DNA of 64,000 bases from an uncultured Chitinophaga sp. (GTDB taxonomy: Bacteria; Bacteroidota; Bacteroidia; Chitinophagales; Chitinophagaceae), in contig NZ_CABHOU010000108.1 of the NCBI RefSeq assembly GCF_902168175.1, positions 62,001-126,000 on the forward strand. The letters are read 5' to 3'. A program made the position numbers and the translations under genes. The notes under the pieces are model-generated. The model did not search any database. It was not told the origin of the DNA and saw only the letters and a list, made by a program, of their open reading frames with translations. Positions 8,793 through 17,586 of the stretch are shown here, piece after piece; position 1 is the stretch's first letter, and each line of letters starts with the position of its first letter.

Positions 8793-9443
8793 TCAATTAT
8801 GTATTCTGGCTACCAGCCTGTTGCTGCCGGCAGCATAAGCCAGCGCTTCGAGTAACTCGGTGCTGTTAAGCCTTTGTTGTAAAAAACTGTCGGTACTGCC
8901 GTAAACCACGTTCTTTGCCTGGTTTACTACATAGGTGGCTGGTGCCGGCACATTTTCGTTAATACCAGAAACCCTGTCCCACAACGGGGCCGATTCATGG
9001 TAAAGGCCCAGTTTCTCCGCCACTGCATTATCCTTGTCATGAATAATGTCGAACGTCAGTCCGTACTCTTCGATTAATGGCTGTATGAATTTCTTATCCT
9101 CGGAAGTAAGCAGCAGCAGGGTGCCACCGGTTTCGCGGATCGACTGGTGTAAAGCCTGTAATGCTTTCAGGTGACCGATGCCATAATCGTTCCAGTGAAT
9201 GGAAAAGAAGCTGAGCACCAGCGGACGTTCCAGCAATTCTACCAGGGCAACGAAGCCTTGTGTATTGGCTGCTGACAGGTCTGCATGCTGAATAATCTCG
9301 TTCTCGTGAAAGAAAAGGGGAGGCAGTTTGTCGCCTGCCACAGCCGCGGGTACTAACTCGCCGCTGTTCTTATAATATCTTACAAAACGTTCTGGTAAAG
9401 CGTAAGTAATGTAATCGCCGTATTTATGATTGTTGCTTGACAT
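8793..9443 (-). CDS. Redoxin/AhpC-like fold protein lacking the catalytic cysteines
   Basis: 216 residues. The middle and C-terminal parts read as a thioredoxin-fold peroxiredoxin (ERPLVLSFFSIHW, TLLLLTSEDKKFI, FDIIHDKDNAVAEKLGLYH, PAPATYVVNQ). Where peroxiredoxin-like proteins have a W-C-P-Y-C motif, this one reads HWNDYGIGHLKAL, so both cysteines are absent; in fact the chain from MSSNNHK has no Cys at all. A normal peroxidase or disulfide role is therefore unlikely. I placed the start at 9443 (MSSNNHKYGDY) because the longer frame to 9530 adds a Cys-rich stretch unlike the family. It stands alone, convergent with the LytTR regulator gene. Confidence 0.75.
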   Translation of the reverse strand: MSSNNHKYGDYITYALPERFVRYYKNSGELVPAAVAGDKLPPLFFHENEIIQHADLSAANTQGFVALVELLERPLVLSFFSIHWNDYGIGHLKALQALHQSIRETGGTLLLLTSEDKKFIQPLIEEYGLTFDIIHDKDNAVAEKLGLYHESAPLWDRVSGINENVPAPATYVVNQAKNVVYGSTDSFLQQRLNSTELLEALAYAAGSNRLVARIHN

Positions 9444-10009
9444 GTTCGATCGGTTTTGATTGTCAAAAAAGGGGATGTGATGATAGATGTTGCAGGTATC
9501 TGTAAAAATGTTACATGCATCGCATGACACAACACGAAGGATCAGCGCTTAAGAACGACTTGTTTGTAGGTACATGTTGCCTTTGAAGAAAAAGCATGGT
9601 TGGTTTTTGATTCGTCATGCGATTTTTTTTACTGTTGGTTAGATTGTGATTTCACTTCAAAGATAGGCACTTTTTTAATACAAATCTATAAAGTCTATAA
9701 AAATAGTAGGGTTTTGTAAGAAATGACAAATGTATACCCTTTTGTCATAATGCCTGGGGTCGGTCGGGAAGCTGTAAGAGGAGGACTTATCATACCCCAT
9801 ACCAGTGTACTTATACCCGGTCTTTTTTATTAATATGATGTTTAATAATTGATAATGTATGTATTATAAAATTTATACGGGCAAGTTTGGGACGATTTTT
9901 GCGGTACTTATGTTAATGTATGCAACCTCGTATCATTATTACGTAACATATAAATACCTGACTATAGGAATTAGATTAGACGCTCACTTATAAAACGAAC
10001 AATTGGCCT
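9444..10009. other. Divergent intergenic region between redoxin-fold gene and otsAB
   Basis: 566 bases, strongly AT-rich, no supported gene. On the minus strand a perfect -7 box TATCTTTG (plus coordinates 9658-9665) occurs, with TTTG only 15 bases upstream (9681-9684), closer than the usual 17-23, so a promoter for the redoxin-fold gene here is only possible; it would give a leader of over 200 bases. No convincing promoter was found for the trehalose gene. Confidence 0.4.
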
Positions 10010-12202
10010 ATGAAGACAATTATAGTATCGAACCGCCTGCCGGTAAAGATGAAAGAGAAAGATGGGGAGTTTATTCCCATGCCCAGCGAAGGAGGCCTCG
10101 CAACCGGGCTTGGATCAATTTACAGGCAAGGCGAAAACGTTTGGATTGGCTGGCCCGGATTAGTAACGGGAGAGGAGAACTACGCGGCGATAGAACAAAG
10201 CCTGAAATCGCAGAACCTCAAACCAGTATTCCTTACACAGGAGGAAATCAACAACTTCTATGAAGGATTTTCCAATGAAGTATTGTGGCCCGTGTTCCAC
10301 TATATGTCCACTTACGCCCGGTACGAACAACAGTACTGGGATTGTTATGTAAAGGTGAACCAGAAGTTCCGCGACATTATACTGGAAGTGGCGGAGCCAG
10401 GTGATATCATCTGGATCCACGATTATCAGTTACTGCTGTTGCCGCAAATGATACGTGATGTGCAGCCCGATGCGACCATTGGGTTCTTCCAGCACATTCC
10501 GTTCCCATCTTACGAACTGTTCCGCCTCATTCCATGGCGTACAGAGTTGCTGGAAGGTATGTTAGGTGCCGACCTGCTGGGCTTCCATACATTCGACGAT
10601 GCCCGGCATTTTCTACAGGCCACGAGCCGCCTGCTTTCCGTACTTACTTCATCAAATATGATTACCATTAACGACCGATCGGTGATGGTTGAAACATTCC
10701 CTATGGGGATTGATTATAAGAAGTATGAATCGCTGGCGGGTACGCCCACTGTGGCAAACCAGGTGCGGCACCTGCGGGAAAGGTTTCAATTGCAGCATAT
10801 AGTGCTAACGATCGACAGGCTTGATTACAGTAAAGGTATATTGCAACGCCTGCAGGCTTTCGAATTACTGCTGCAAATGCACCCGGAGTATATTGAAAAG
10901 ATAGGGATGTGTATGATCGTTGTGCCCTCCCGCGACAATGTGCAGCAATACAGTCAGCTGCGCGATGAGATAGATAAGCTGGTGGGTAACATCAATTCAC
11001 GGTACCGTACCATGGGTTGGGCGCCTATCCAATACTTCTATCGCTCGTTCCCATTAGAAATATTATCGGCTCTCTATAACCTGGCCGACATCTGCCTGGT
11101 GTCACCCATGCGCGATGGTATGAACCTCGTAAGCAAGGAGTATGTGGCCAGCCGTATACATCACGATGGTGTGCTGATATTAAGCGAAATGGCCGGTGCG
11201 TCCAAGGAACTGATCGATGCGATCATTGTGAATCCTAATAACATCGGAGCTATTGCCCGCGCGATAGATGAAGCCATCAACATGCCTGTTATTGAACAGC
11301 GCAAACGTATGCTGCCGATGCGGCAGATCGTGGAAAAATTTAACATTCATCACTGGGTAAAACTATTTATGGATACATTAAAGGATGTGAAAGTGAACCA
11401 GCAGTCGATGCTGGCCAAACGTATTAATACGGAGATGGCACAACAGCTTACCGTGCGTTACGCCGCCTCGGATAAACGTGCCATATTCCTCGATTACGAC
11501 GGTACCCTTGTCGGTTTTAAAGTGAATATCGACCAGGCAAGTCCGGATGATGAATTATATGCCTTGCTGGAAGAACTGGCGGCCGATCCTGCTAATAGTC
11601 TTGTAATGATCAGCGGCCGTAAATACGAAACGATGGAACAATGGTTCGGACGCCTGCCCATCGACCTGATAGCGGAACACGGCGCCTGGGTAAAACTGAA
11701 GGATACGGAATGGAAACAGCAACCTGGCCTGCACGACCAGTGGAAAAAAGACATCCAGCCCATCCTCGAAACCTTTACCGACCGTACACCGGGCTCGTTC
11801 ATCGAAGAAAAGAGTTACTCCCTGGTGTGGCATTACCGCAAGGTGGAAGAGGGGCTGGGTGAGCTGCGTGCCAACGAGTTAATGAACACCCTGCGTTATT
11901 ACACCAGCGATAAAGCACTACAATTGCTGGCAGGCGATAAGGTAATAGAAGTGAAGAACGTGGAAATAAATAAGGGCAAGGCAGCACTGAATTGGCTGCG
12001 CTCGCCCGATTACGATTATATTATGGCCCTTGGGGATGACCTCACCGATGAGGATATTTTCAAAGCCTTACCGGAAGAGGCCATCACTATTAAAGTGGGT
12101 AGCTATATGAGTGCTGCCCGTTTTTACCTGCGCAGCCACCAGGAAGTACGTCATGTACTGAAAATGTTGGCCAAAGCAGGTGGTGTACCTATAAAAAAAT
12201 AG
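10010..12202 (+). CDS. otsAB: Bifunctional trehalose-6-phosphate synthase/phosphatase
   Basis: 730 residues, a fusion of two enzymes. Residues 1 to about 470 are a GT20 synthase (SNRLPV, WIGWPG, HDYQLLLLP, FFQHIPFPSYE, TIDRLDYSKGI, VVPSRDNVQQY, RDGMNLVSKEYVA) that makes trehalose 6-phosphate from UDP-glucose and glucose 6-phosphate. Residues from about 490 are a HAD phosphatase with motif I FLDYDGTL and the GDDLTDEDIF acid motif near residue 675, releasing trehalose. Both active sites look intact. Trehalose is a compatible solute and stress protectant. The last 14 bases overlap the end of the convergent GH15 gene. Confidence 0.96.
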   Translation: MKTIIVSNRLPVKMKEKDGEFIPMPSEGGLATGLGSIYRQGENVWIGWPGLVTGEENYAAIEQSLKSQNLKPVFLTQEEINNFYEGFSNEVLWPVFHYMSTYARYEQQYWDCYVKVNQKFRDIILEVAEPGDIIWIHDYQLLLLPQMIRDVQPDATIGFFQHIPFPSYELFRLIPWRTELLEGMLGADLLGFHTFDDARHFLQATSRLLSVLTSSNMITINDRSVMVETFPMGIDYKKYESLAGTPTVANQVRHLRERFQLQHIVLTIDRLDYSKGILQRLQAFELLLQMHPEYIEKIGMCMIVVPSRDNVQQYSQLRDEIDKLVGNINSRYRTMGWAPIQYFYRSFPLEILSALYNLADICLVSPMRDGMNLVSKEYVASRIHHDGVLILSEMAGASKELIDAIIVNPNNIGAIARAIDEAINMPVIEQRKRMLPMRQIVEKFNIHHWVKLFMDTLKDVKVNQQSMLAKRINTEMAQQLTVRYAASDKRAIFLDYDGTLVGFKVNIDQASPDDELYALLEELAADPANSLVMISGRKYETMEQWFGRLPIDLIAEHGAWVKLKDTEWKQQPGLHDQWKKDIQPILETFTDRTPGSFIEEKSYSLVWHYRKVEEGLGELRANELMNTLRYYTSDKALQLLAGDKVIEVKNVEINKGKAALNWLRSPDYDYIMALGDDLTDEDIFKALPEEAITIKVGSYMSAARFYLRSHQEVRHVLKMLAKAGGVPIKK

Positions 12203-13973
12203 GCCTGTCAAGCTTCATGGAGATGCGGTAGGCGGCGTTCATTAGTCCTACGTGACTGTAAGCCTGTGGGAAATTGCCCCACTGGCTGCCGTCTTCCTCA
12301 TCTACATCTTCACTAAACAATAGCAGGTGATTAGAATACTGCAGTAAGTGCTCAAACTCCCGCTTCGCATCCTCTACCCGTCCCACACAAGCCAGTGCTT
12401 CTACATACCAGAAGGCACATACCAAAAATGTAGTTTTAGGTTTCCCGAAATCATCTGAATGCAGATAGCGGTAAAACAACCCGTTAGAGGCTTTTAATTC
12501 TTTTTCTACGGCTGCCAGATGGTCGCGTGCCCGCTCCGATGCCGGATCGAGGTAGTTCATCATAATGAGCTGCAGCGTGCTGGCGTCTAAGTTAAGCCCA
12601 CCTGCCGCATTGGTGTATACTTTGCGCGCCGGGTCATAACAGCTTTCGATGTGTGCCGCCGCCTGGTCCTTCAGCTTCACCGCCCTTTCTTCCAGTTCCT
12701 TATTACCGATCGTTTTCGCCATTTTCTCTGCTGCGGCGCAGCCTGCCCACTGAAACAGGTTACTGTAACAGTGGATATTGGCAATGTTACGGAACTCCCA
12801 TATGCCGGCGTCCTTCTCATCGATCGTGCGTTCGATCTTGTTCAGGATAAAAGATATCCAGCGCTCACTGTCTTTCCGTTCTGCAAAAATGAAACGGTGG
12901 TCGGTGTACAGCGGTAACATGGAGATCAGTACCTGACCGTAAATGTCGTTTTGTATATGTTCGTAAGCCTGGTTGCCGATGCGCACCGGCTGGTTGCCTT
13001 CATAACCATCCAGGTGGGGGAGAATGGTTTCTGTGAGCGCCTTTTGGCCGGTAATACCATATAATGGCTGGTAACGGAAATCTTCCGACAGTGATATATC
13101 TGTTACATAGTTAAAGTAATGCTCCATTTCCTCGAAGTGACCGATGTGGTTCAGCGCGGTCAGTACGTAATACGTATCGCGCAGCCAGCAGTAGCGGTAA
13201 TCCCAGGTACGGCCGCTGCCCGGCGATTCAGGCAGGCTGGTGGTACTGGCGGCTATAATCGCCCCGGTATCTTCGTACTGGTGGATTTTGAGGGTTAAGG
13301 CCGAGCGGATTACGTAAGTCTGGTAGAAACTGGCGATAGACGAATGTTTGATCCAGGTGCGCCAGTAAGCTGTGGTTTCGCGAAGGAAGTGTTCGGCAGT
13401 GCTGTTCAGCGGAGCTTCCAGCGGTTTGCCATAGGTCATTACGATGTACTTGGTTTCGTTGAGTACAAAGTATTGTTCCTCTATCAGGTAATTGATGGGA
13501 ATATTAGTGGTCACCCTGATCCTTTCTTCGCAACCCTGGAACTCAATGTGGTTACTGCCCCGCATCATTTCTAGCTGCCGGCCGCCATAGTCGCAAACCG
13601 GTTTACATTTCACCCTGATGCGGGCGGAACTTGTGAGTGGCTCTATTTTGCGTATGAACATCAGTGGTTTAAAGAACCGTTCGAATTGCAGGAAACGCGG
13701 GGCAAAGTCCGTAATACGGTAACTGCTGTCGCCCTGTATTACCTCCGTGCACAGGATGTTGGTGTTATCGAGGTAGTATTGTTTGGAGGTGTAGTCACCT
13801 TCCGGCAGTATTGAAAACTCGCCACCTTTTTGCTTATCCAAAAGGCCGCCGAATACAAAGGAGCTGTCCATTCTGGGCCAGCAGAGCCAATCTACGTTCG
13901 TGTTTCGGTTAATGTGCGCCAGGAAAGCGCAGTTTCCAATAATGCCAGTCTGATAGGTATGTCTTGTACTCAT
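12189..13973 (-). CDS. Glycoside hydrolase family 15 protein (glucoamylase/trehalase-like)
   Basis: 594 residues with no signal peptide. The N-terminal beta-domain starts GIIGNCAFLAHINRNTNVDWLCWPR, typical for bacterial GH15; the (alpha/alpha)6 barrel contains RTWDYRYCWLRDTYYVLTAL, the substrate-site motif, and FQWAGCAAAEK and SQWGNFPQAYSHVGL near the C-terminus. GH15 members of this type include trehalases and glucoamylases acting on alpha-glucosides. Being tail to tail with otsAB, with a 14-base overlap, it could be a cytoplasmic trehalase that balances trehalose synthesis; the exact substrate is inference. Confidence 0.9.
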   Translation of the reverse strand: MSTRHTYQTGIIGNCAFLAHINRNTNVDWLCWPRMDSSFVFGGLLDKQKGGEFSILPEGDYTSKQYYLDNTNILCTEVIQGDSSYRITDFAPRFLQFERFFKPLMFIRKIEPLTSSARIRVKCKPVCDYGGRQLEMMRGSNHIEFQGCEERIRVTTNIPINYLIEEQYFVLNETKYIVMTYGKPLEAPLNSTAEHFLRETTAYWRTWIKHSSIASFYQTYVIRSALTLKIHQYEDTGAIIAASTTSLPESPGSGRTWDYRYCWLRDTYYVLTALNHIGHFEEMEHYFNYVTDISLSEDFRYQPLYGITGQKALTETILPHLDGYEGNQPVRIGNQAYEHIQNDIYGQVLISMLPLYTDHRFIFAERKDSERWISFILNKIERTIDEKDAGIWEFRNIANIHCYSNLFQWAGCAAAEKMAKTIGNKELEERAVKLKDQAAAHIESCYDPARKVYTNAAGGLNLDASTLQLIMMNYLDPASERARDHLAAVEKELKASNGLFYRYLHSDDFGKPKTTFLVCAFWYVEALACVGRVEDAKREFEHLLQYSNHLLLFSEDVDEEDGSQWGNFPQAYSHVGLMNAAYRISMKLDRPIFL

Positions 13974-14034
13974 GCAACGTATTTTGTTTAAACTCTGCCA
14001 TCAACAACAAAACATGTTCCAATTTGGTGGTGGT

Positions 14035-14589
14035 TTAGTCTTCTTTACCGCCCTTTTCGCCTGTAAACCAATGTTCTTTATCGCGGAAAAGCACGTTGAA
14101 CGTGGTTAGAGAGCCATAAATGCGCGTAATATATTGTTGCATATTTACTTTATCCTCGTCGCTCAGCAGTTTATGTGCATTCACCTGTTGTTCCAGCACA
14201 CGAAGCCTGTCGCGCACCATCACAATTTTGTGAAAGAAAGCCTCGATGGGTATTTCTTTGCCTTTCAGGTTCGTGTCTTTCGGTTGTAATACCATCGTGC
14301 CGCCCGTCCAGCGGTCGCCGAGGTGCACTGTTTCCGTGATGCCGCCCCATAAACGGAGTATTTTCAGCAGGGAGCGTTCCACTTCCGACACCGTTTCCAC
14401 CTCTACGGTTTTGTTTTCTGCATATAATACCTCGAAACGCGGGTCCGTTTTGTCTACTTCTTTGATGCCGTCGTTCATAAACGTAACAACGTACTGGGCG
14501 TACTTTACGCCGATAATAACCCCGGGCCCGTACTGCGTATGCTGCACGCGGGAGCCAATGCCTAGTACCAGTTCTTCCATTTCCTGCAT
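14035..14589 (-). CDS. Unknown protein with Tudor/CarD-like N-terminal segment
   Basis: 184 residues, cytoplasmic by composition. I do not recognise the family. Residues about 10-55 (GSRVQHTQYGPGVIIGVKYAQ, ending FMNDGIKEVDKTDPRFEVL) have the pattern of small Tudor/SH3-like barrels such as the UvrD/PcrA C-terminus or CarD N-terminus, which contact RNA polymerase; the rest is predicted helical with EIPIEAFFHKIVMVRDRLRVLEQ, a likely coiled coil. A role at the transcription machinery is a guess. It sits 61 bases downstream of the GH15 start on the same strand, so the two might be transcribed together. A second ATG three codons in (14580) is an alternative start. Confidence 0.7.
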   Translation of the reverse strand: MQEMEELVLGIGSRVQHTQYGPGVIIGVKYAQYVVTFMNDGIKEVDKTDPRFEVLYAENKTVEVETVSEVERSLLKILRLWGGITETVHLGDRWTGGTMVLQPKDTNLKGKEIPIEAFFHKIVMVRDRLRVLEQQVNAHKLLSDEDKVNMQQYITRIYGSLTTFNVLFRDKEHWFTGEKGGKED

Positions 14590-14798
14590 AAGGATGTGTG
14601 TTTTAGAGCGGCTAATATAAGAAGTTAACCGCTAAGCTTTTGCGACGGTTTTAAGGTGAATGGGGGAATTGCGGCAGTTGAGCCAGCGACAGGAATAGCT
14701 GAACTACTGCCTGGCCCACTTTCTCAATTTATTTAAAAAGATTCCCGAATTGGTAAATCAAATTCCGGATGCGATCACCTTACCTTGTAATGCGATGG

Positions 14799-14806
14799 TA
14801 GTTTTG
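14799..14806 (+). promoter_or_regulatory. -7 promoter box just ahead of TonB receptor gene
   Basis: TAGTTTTG matches the Bacteroidota -7 consensus TAnnTTTG exactly. It ends eight bases before the ATG at 14814, so a transcript from here would have almost no leader. No TTG lies 17-23 bases upstream, so the call is weak. Confidence 0.35.
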
Positions 14807-14813
14807 CACTTCC

Positions 14814-17576
14814 ATGCGAACTAAGAGCCTCATTTTATTTTTTTTATCGGTGTTTTTTGTAGCGAGGGGTGTAGGTCAGTCAGTTGCGAAGCCATTAGAG
14901 AAGATCGTTTTATCAGGGTCAGTGAACGATACCGCAGGAAGAGCCCTGCCTTTTGCGATGGTAGGCATCGAAGGCAGTATTTACCGCACCACTACTAATT
15001 CCGCCGGACAATTTATCCTGGAAGTAACGCCAGGCGATGCTGTTATTCAGTTAATGGTAGCCAGTGCCGGCATGCAAACCACCAAACGTGTTATCCCGGC
15101 TAACAGGGCTGACTTACATCAAAATATACGCATTGTGATGCAGGAACTGAGCCTTCGCCTCAATATGGTGGAGGTGAACGTACGCCGCAAACCCGACGCC
15201 GTTTCCAACTCTTCTATTTTCTTTGACCGGGAACTGATTGAGCAGCTGCAGGCGACGAGCATTGCGGATGTGTTGAAGTTTTTGCCGGGGAAGACGATTA
15301 CGAATCCGTCGTTGCAGAGTCCTAATCAGTTGACGTTGCGGACGGAGGGGGATGGGGCTACCGCCAGGAATAATGCTTTTGGTACTGCGATTATTATTGA
15401 TGATATCCAGATGAGCAACAATGCGAATATGCAACATCTCAGTATCGGCAGGTGGGGATTGGGAGGTACCGGCGCTATTGTGTCCGAGGCAGCCGGGTCG
15501 GGAGATTTTGCCAATGCAGGTATCGATTTGAGGCAAATACCTGTTGATAACGTGGAAAGCATAGAGGTGGTAAGCGGCGTGCCCTCTGCACGGTATGGTG
15601 ATCTTACCGACGGTATGGTGAATGTATTACGGCAGGCGGGTCGAACACCGTTGCAGGTGAGCGTACGGCTCAGGGGCGCTACTACAAACGCCAGTGCAGG
15701 TCAAGGCTTTAACCTGAAAGGAAAGAACGGTGCTATTAACTATAGTTTTAACATTCTGAATGCCAACGACGATCCGCGTGATAATTTGAAGTCTTATACG
15801 CGGCTTTCTGCAGGCCTGATGTGGTCGCGCTACTTCGGAAAAAAAGATTTCATAAAAAATACCTTGTCTTTCGACTTCTCCAAGAACCTGGATAAGCAAC
15901 GTGTTGATCCGGACGATGATGATAAACGCCAGTCACGCTTTAATTATACGGGCATCTCTATGAGTAACCGTACCAGCGCCAAGTGGAAAAGCGCCTGGTT
16001 TAAACAAAGCTCATTGAATCTTAGTTTCAGTATCTCCGAAAACGACAGTTTTGACGAGTGGTACGTTAACAAGGCACCCTTCCCGGTGGCTGATGGTATG
16101 ACTACCGGCACTTACGAGGGGTATTGGACGGCAGGCAACTTTGCGGCTGCCCGCCGGGTGTTGGGCAAGCCGGTATCTGCGGCCTTAAGACAGGAGAATA
16201 CTCTGCTGCTGCACACGGGGAGGCTGGAGCATGAAGTGGTGGCAGGGGTGAACATGGCTTACGCCGATAACCTGGGCAAAGGGCAGATAGTAGATCCCGC
16301 CAAACCGCGATTCCAGGCCTCAGGAGGTGTTACTGGCCTGTTTACAATGGGCGAGCGTCCATTTACCTTCAAGTATGTACCGGCCGAAGTAAATACCGGT
16401 GCGTATGTAGAAGATCGTTTTAGGTTCCAGGTATTTGATCGCCTTGTGCGAATGAATGCTGGTGTGCGCGCCGACTGGCAGAATGGAGGTTTTAGTGTAT
16501 CTCCCCGCATTAACATGAACTATGAGCTGAGTAAAAAATGGAAGTTTAACCTTGCTTACGGCACCGCTAGCAAATCGGCTTCACTTTCTATGCGAAATCC
16601 GGGTCCGGTTTACTTCGATATGCCACTTGTAAACCGCTTCGCCGATAATGCGGTGGAAGCGTTATACCTGGTGCATACAGAAGTAATGCGTGTTAATAAC
16701 AATGATCTTAAGCCTATGCACAGCCGCAGTTGGGAGGCTGGGTTCAGTTACGACGACCGATTGTTCAGTGCCTCCGTGTTCGGTTATTACAAAACAGTGC
16801 GGGATGGGTTTGGTACTACAGTAATCGCGGCGCCGGTTACATTACCGGTGTATGGTTATACAGCAAACCCAGGTGCTCCCACTACGTATTTTGAAACGGG
16901 GTTAATGAGGAGGTATCCGCTGTCATATGATAAAGCCGTCAATAATCTCAATAGCAATACGATGGGGATGGAGTTAATGGTCAGTACCAGGAAAATAAAG
17001 TTTATCCAGACCTCATTCGACCTGAGTACGGCATTTAATAGTACCTATTACAGGAACAGCGGGCGGAGCATCGCTTTTATTGACCGCTCGAATGTAAACT
17101 GGGATAAACCTGAATGGTTTGGGGTGTACGAATCGAGTGCGCGGCGGTCTTCGCAAACCAAATCTACATTGTCTGCCAATACACATATCCAGGCCTTAGG
17201 CATGGTTGCAAGTATGGTGATGGAAGTATTCTGGCAGCAGCGAACTGTTAACTACGGCCAGGACGAATATGCTGTTGGATATTATGATTCAACCATGCAG
17301 TATCACGACATTCCGGAGGACAAGCGACAATCTCCCCAGTTTGCGCATCTGACCGATGTGCAACGTAATTCAAAATTCAGCCTTACAGATCGTCCACGGA
17401 TGTACACCAATTATCACCTGCGTTTGAGCAAGGAAATTACCCGTAATATCCGGTTCTCCTTTAACATCAACAATGTGTTTAATTACAGGCCGACTTACTT
17501 CAACGAACTAAGCAATTCATTAATAGTATTTAACGCGCCACCATCATACGGGGCGGAACTAACATTCAAGTTTTAA
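14814..17576 (+). CDS. TonB-dependent outer-membrane receptor (first gene of a four-gene envelope operon)
   Basis: 920 residues. Signal peptide (about 1-22, hydrophobic run LILFFLSVFFVARGVG), a carboxypeptidase-regulatory-like domain (about 30-110, VLSGSVNDTAGRALPFAMVGI), a plug domain (about 130-280, ELIEQLQATSIADVLKFLPG and GIDLRQIPVDNVESIEVVS) and a 22-strand-type barrel ending in a phenylalanine (YGAELTFKF). It imports an unknown ligand across the outer membrane using TonB energy. There is no SusD partner, so it is not a classic SusCD glycan importer. The three genes behind it (10, -1 and 28 bases apart) encode a lipoprotein, a beta-barrel and a cytochrome c peroxidase, pointing to a metal, haem or redox-active ligand rather than sugar; this is inference. 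Confidence 0.9.
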   Translation: MRTKSLILFFLSVFFVARGVGQSVAKPLEKIVLSGSVNDTAGRALPFAMVGIEGSIYRTTTNSAGQFILEVTPGDAVIQLMVASAGMQTTKRVIPANRADLHQNIRIVMQELSLRLNMVEVNVRRKPDAVSNSSIFFDRELIEQLQATSIADVLKFLPGKTITNPSLQSPNQLTLRTEGDGATARNNAFGTAIIIDDIQMSNNANMQHLSIGRWGLGGTGAIVSEAAGSGDFANAGIDLRQIPVDNVESIEVVSGVPSARYGDLTDGMVNVLRQAGRTPLQVSVRLRGATTNASAGQGFNLKGKNGAINYSFNILNANDDPRDNLKSYTRLSAGLMWSRYFGKKDFIKNTLSFDFSKNLDKQRVDPDDDDKRQSRFNYTGISMSNRTSAKWKSAWFKQSSLNLSFSISENDSFDEWYVNKAPFPVADGMTTGTYEGYWTAGNFAAARRVLGKPVSAALRQENTLLLHTGRLEHEVVAGVNMAYADNLGKGQIVDPAKPRFQASGGVTGLFTMGERPFTFKYVPAEVNTGAYVEDRFRFQVFDRLVRMNAGVRADWQNGGFSVSPRINMNYELSKKWKFNLAYGTASKSASLSMRNPGPVYFDMPLVNRFADNAVEALYLVHTEVMRVNNNDLKPMHSRSWEAGFSYDDRLFSASVFGYYKTVRDGFGTTVIAAPVTLPVYGYTANPGAPTTYFETGLMRRYPLSYDKAVNNLNSNTMGMELMVSTRKIKFIQTSFDLSTAFNSTYYRNSGRSIAFIDRSNVNWDKPEWFGVYESSARRSSQTKSTLSANTHIQALGMVASMVMEVFWQQRTVNYGQDEYAVGYYDSTMQYHDIPEDKRQSPQFAHLTDVQRNSKFSLTDRPRMYTNYHLRLSKEITRNIRFSFNINNVFNYRPTYFNELSNSLIVFNAPPSYGAELTFKF

Positions 17577-17586
17577 TTTTTAAGAT

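Noticed and set aside
14814..17576. SusC of a polysaccharide utilisation locus
   Set aside because: No SusD gene or glycoside hydrolase follows; the companions are a DUF4876 lipoprotein, a barrel and a cytochrome c peroxidase.
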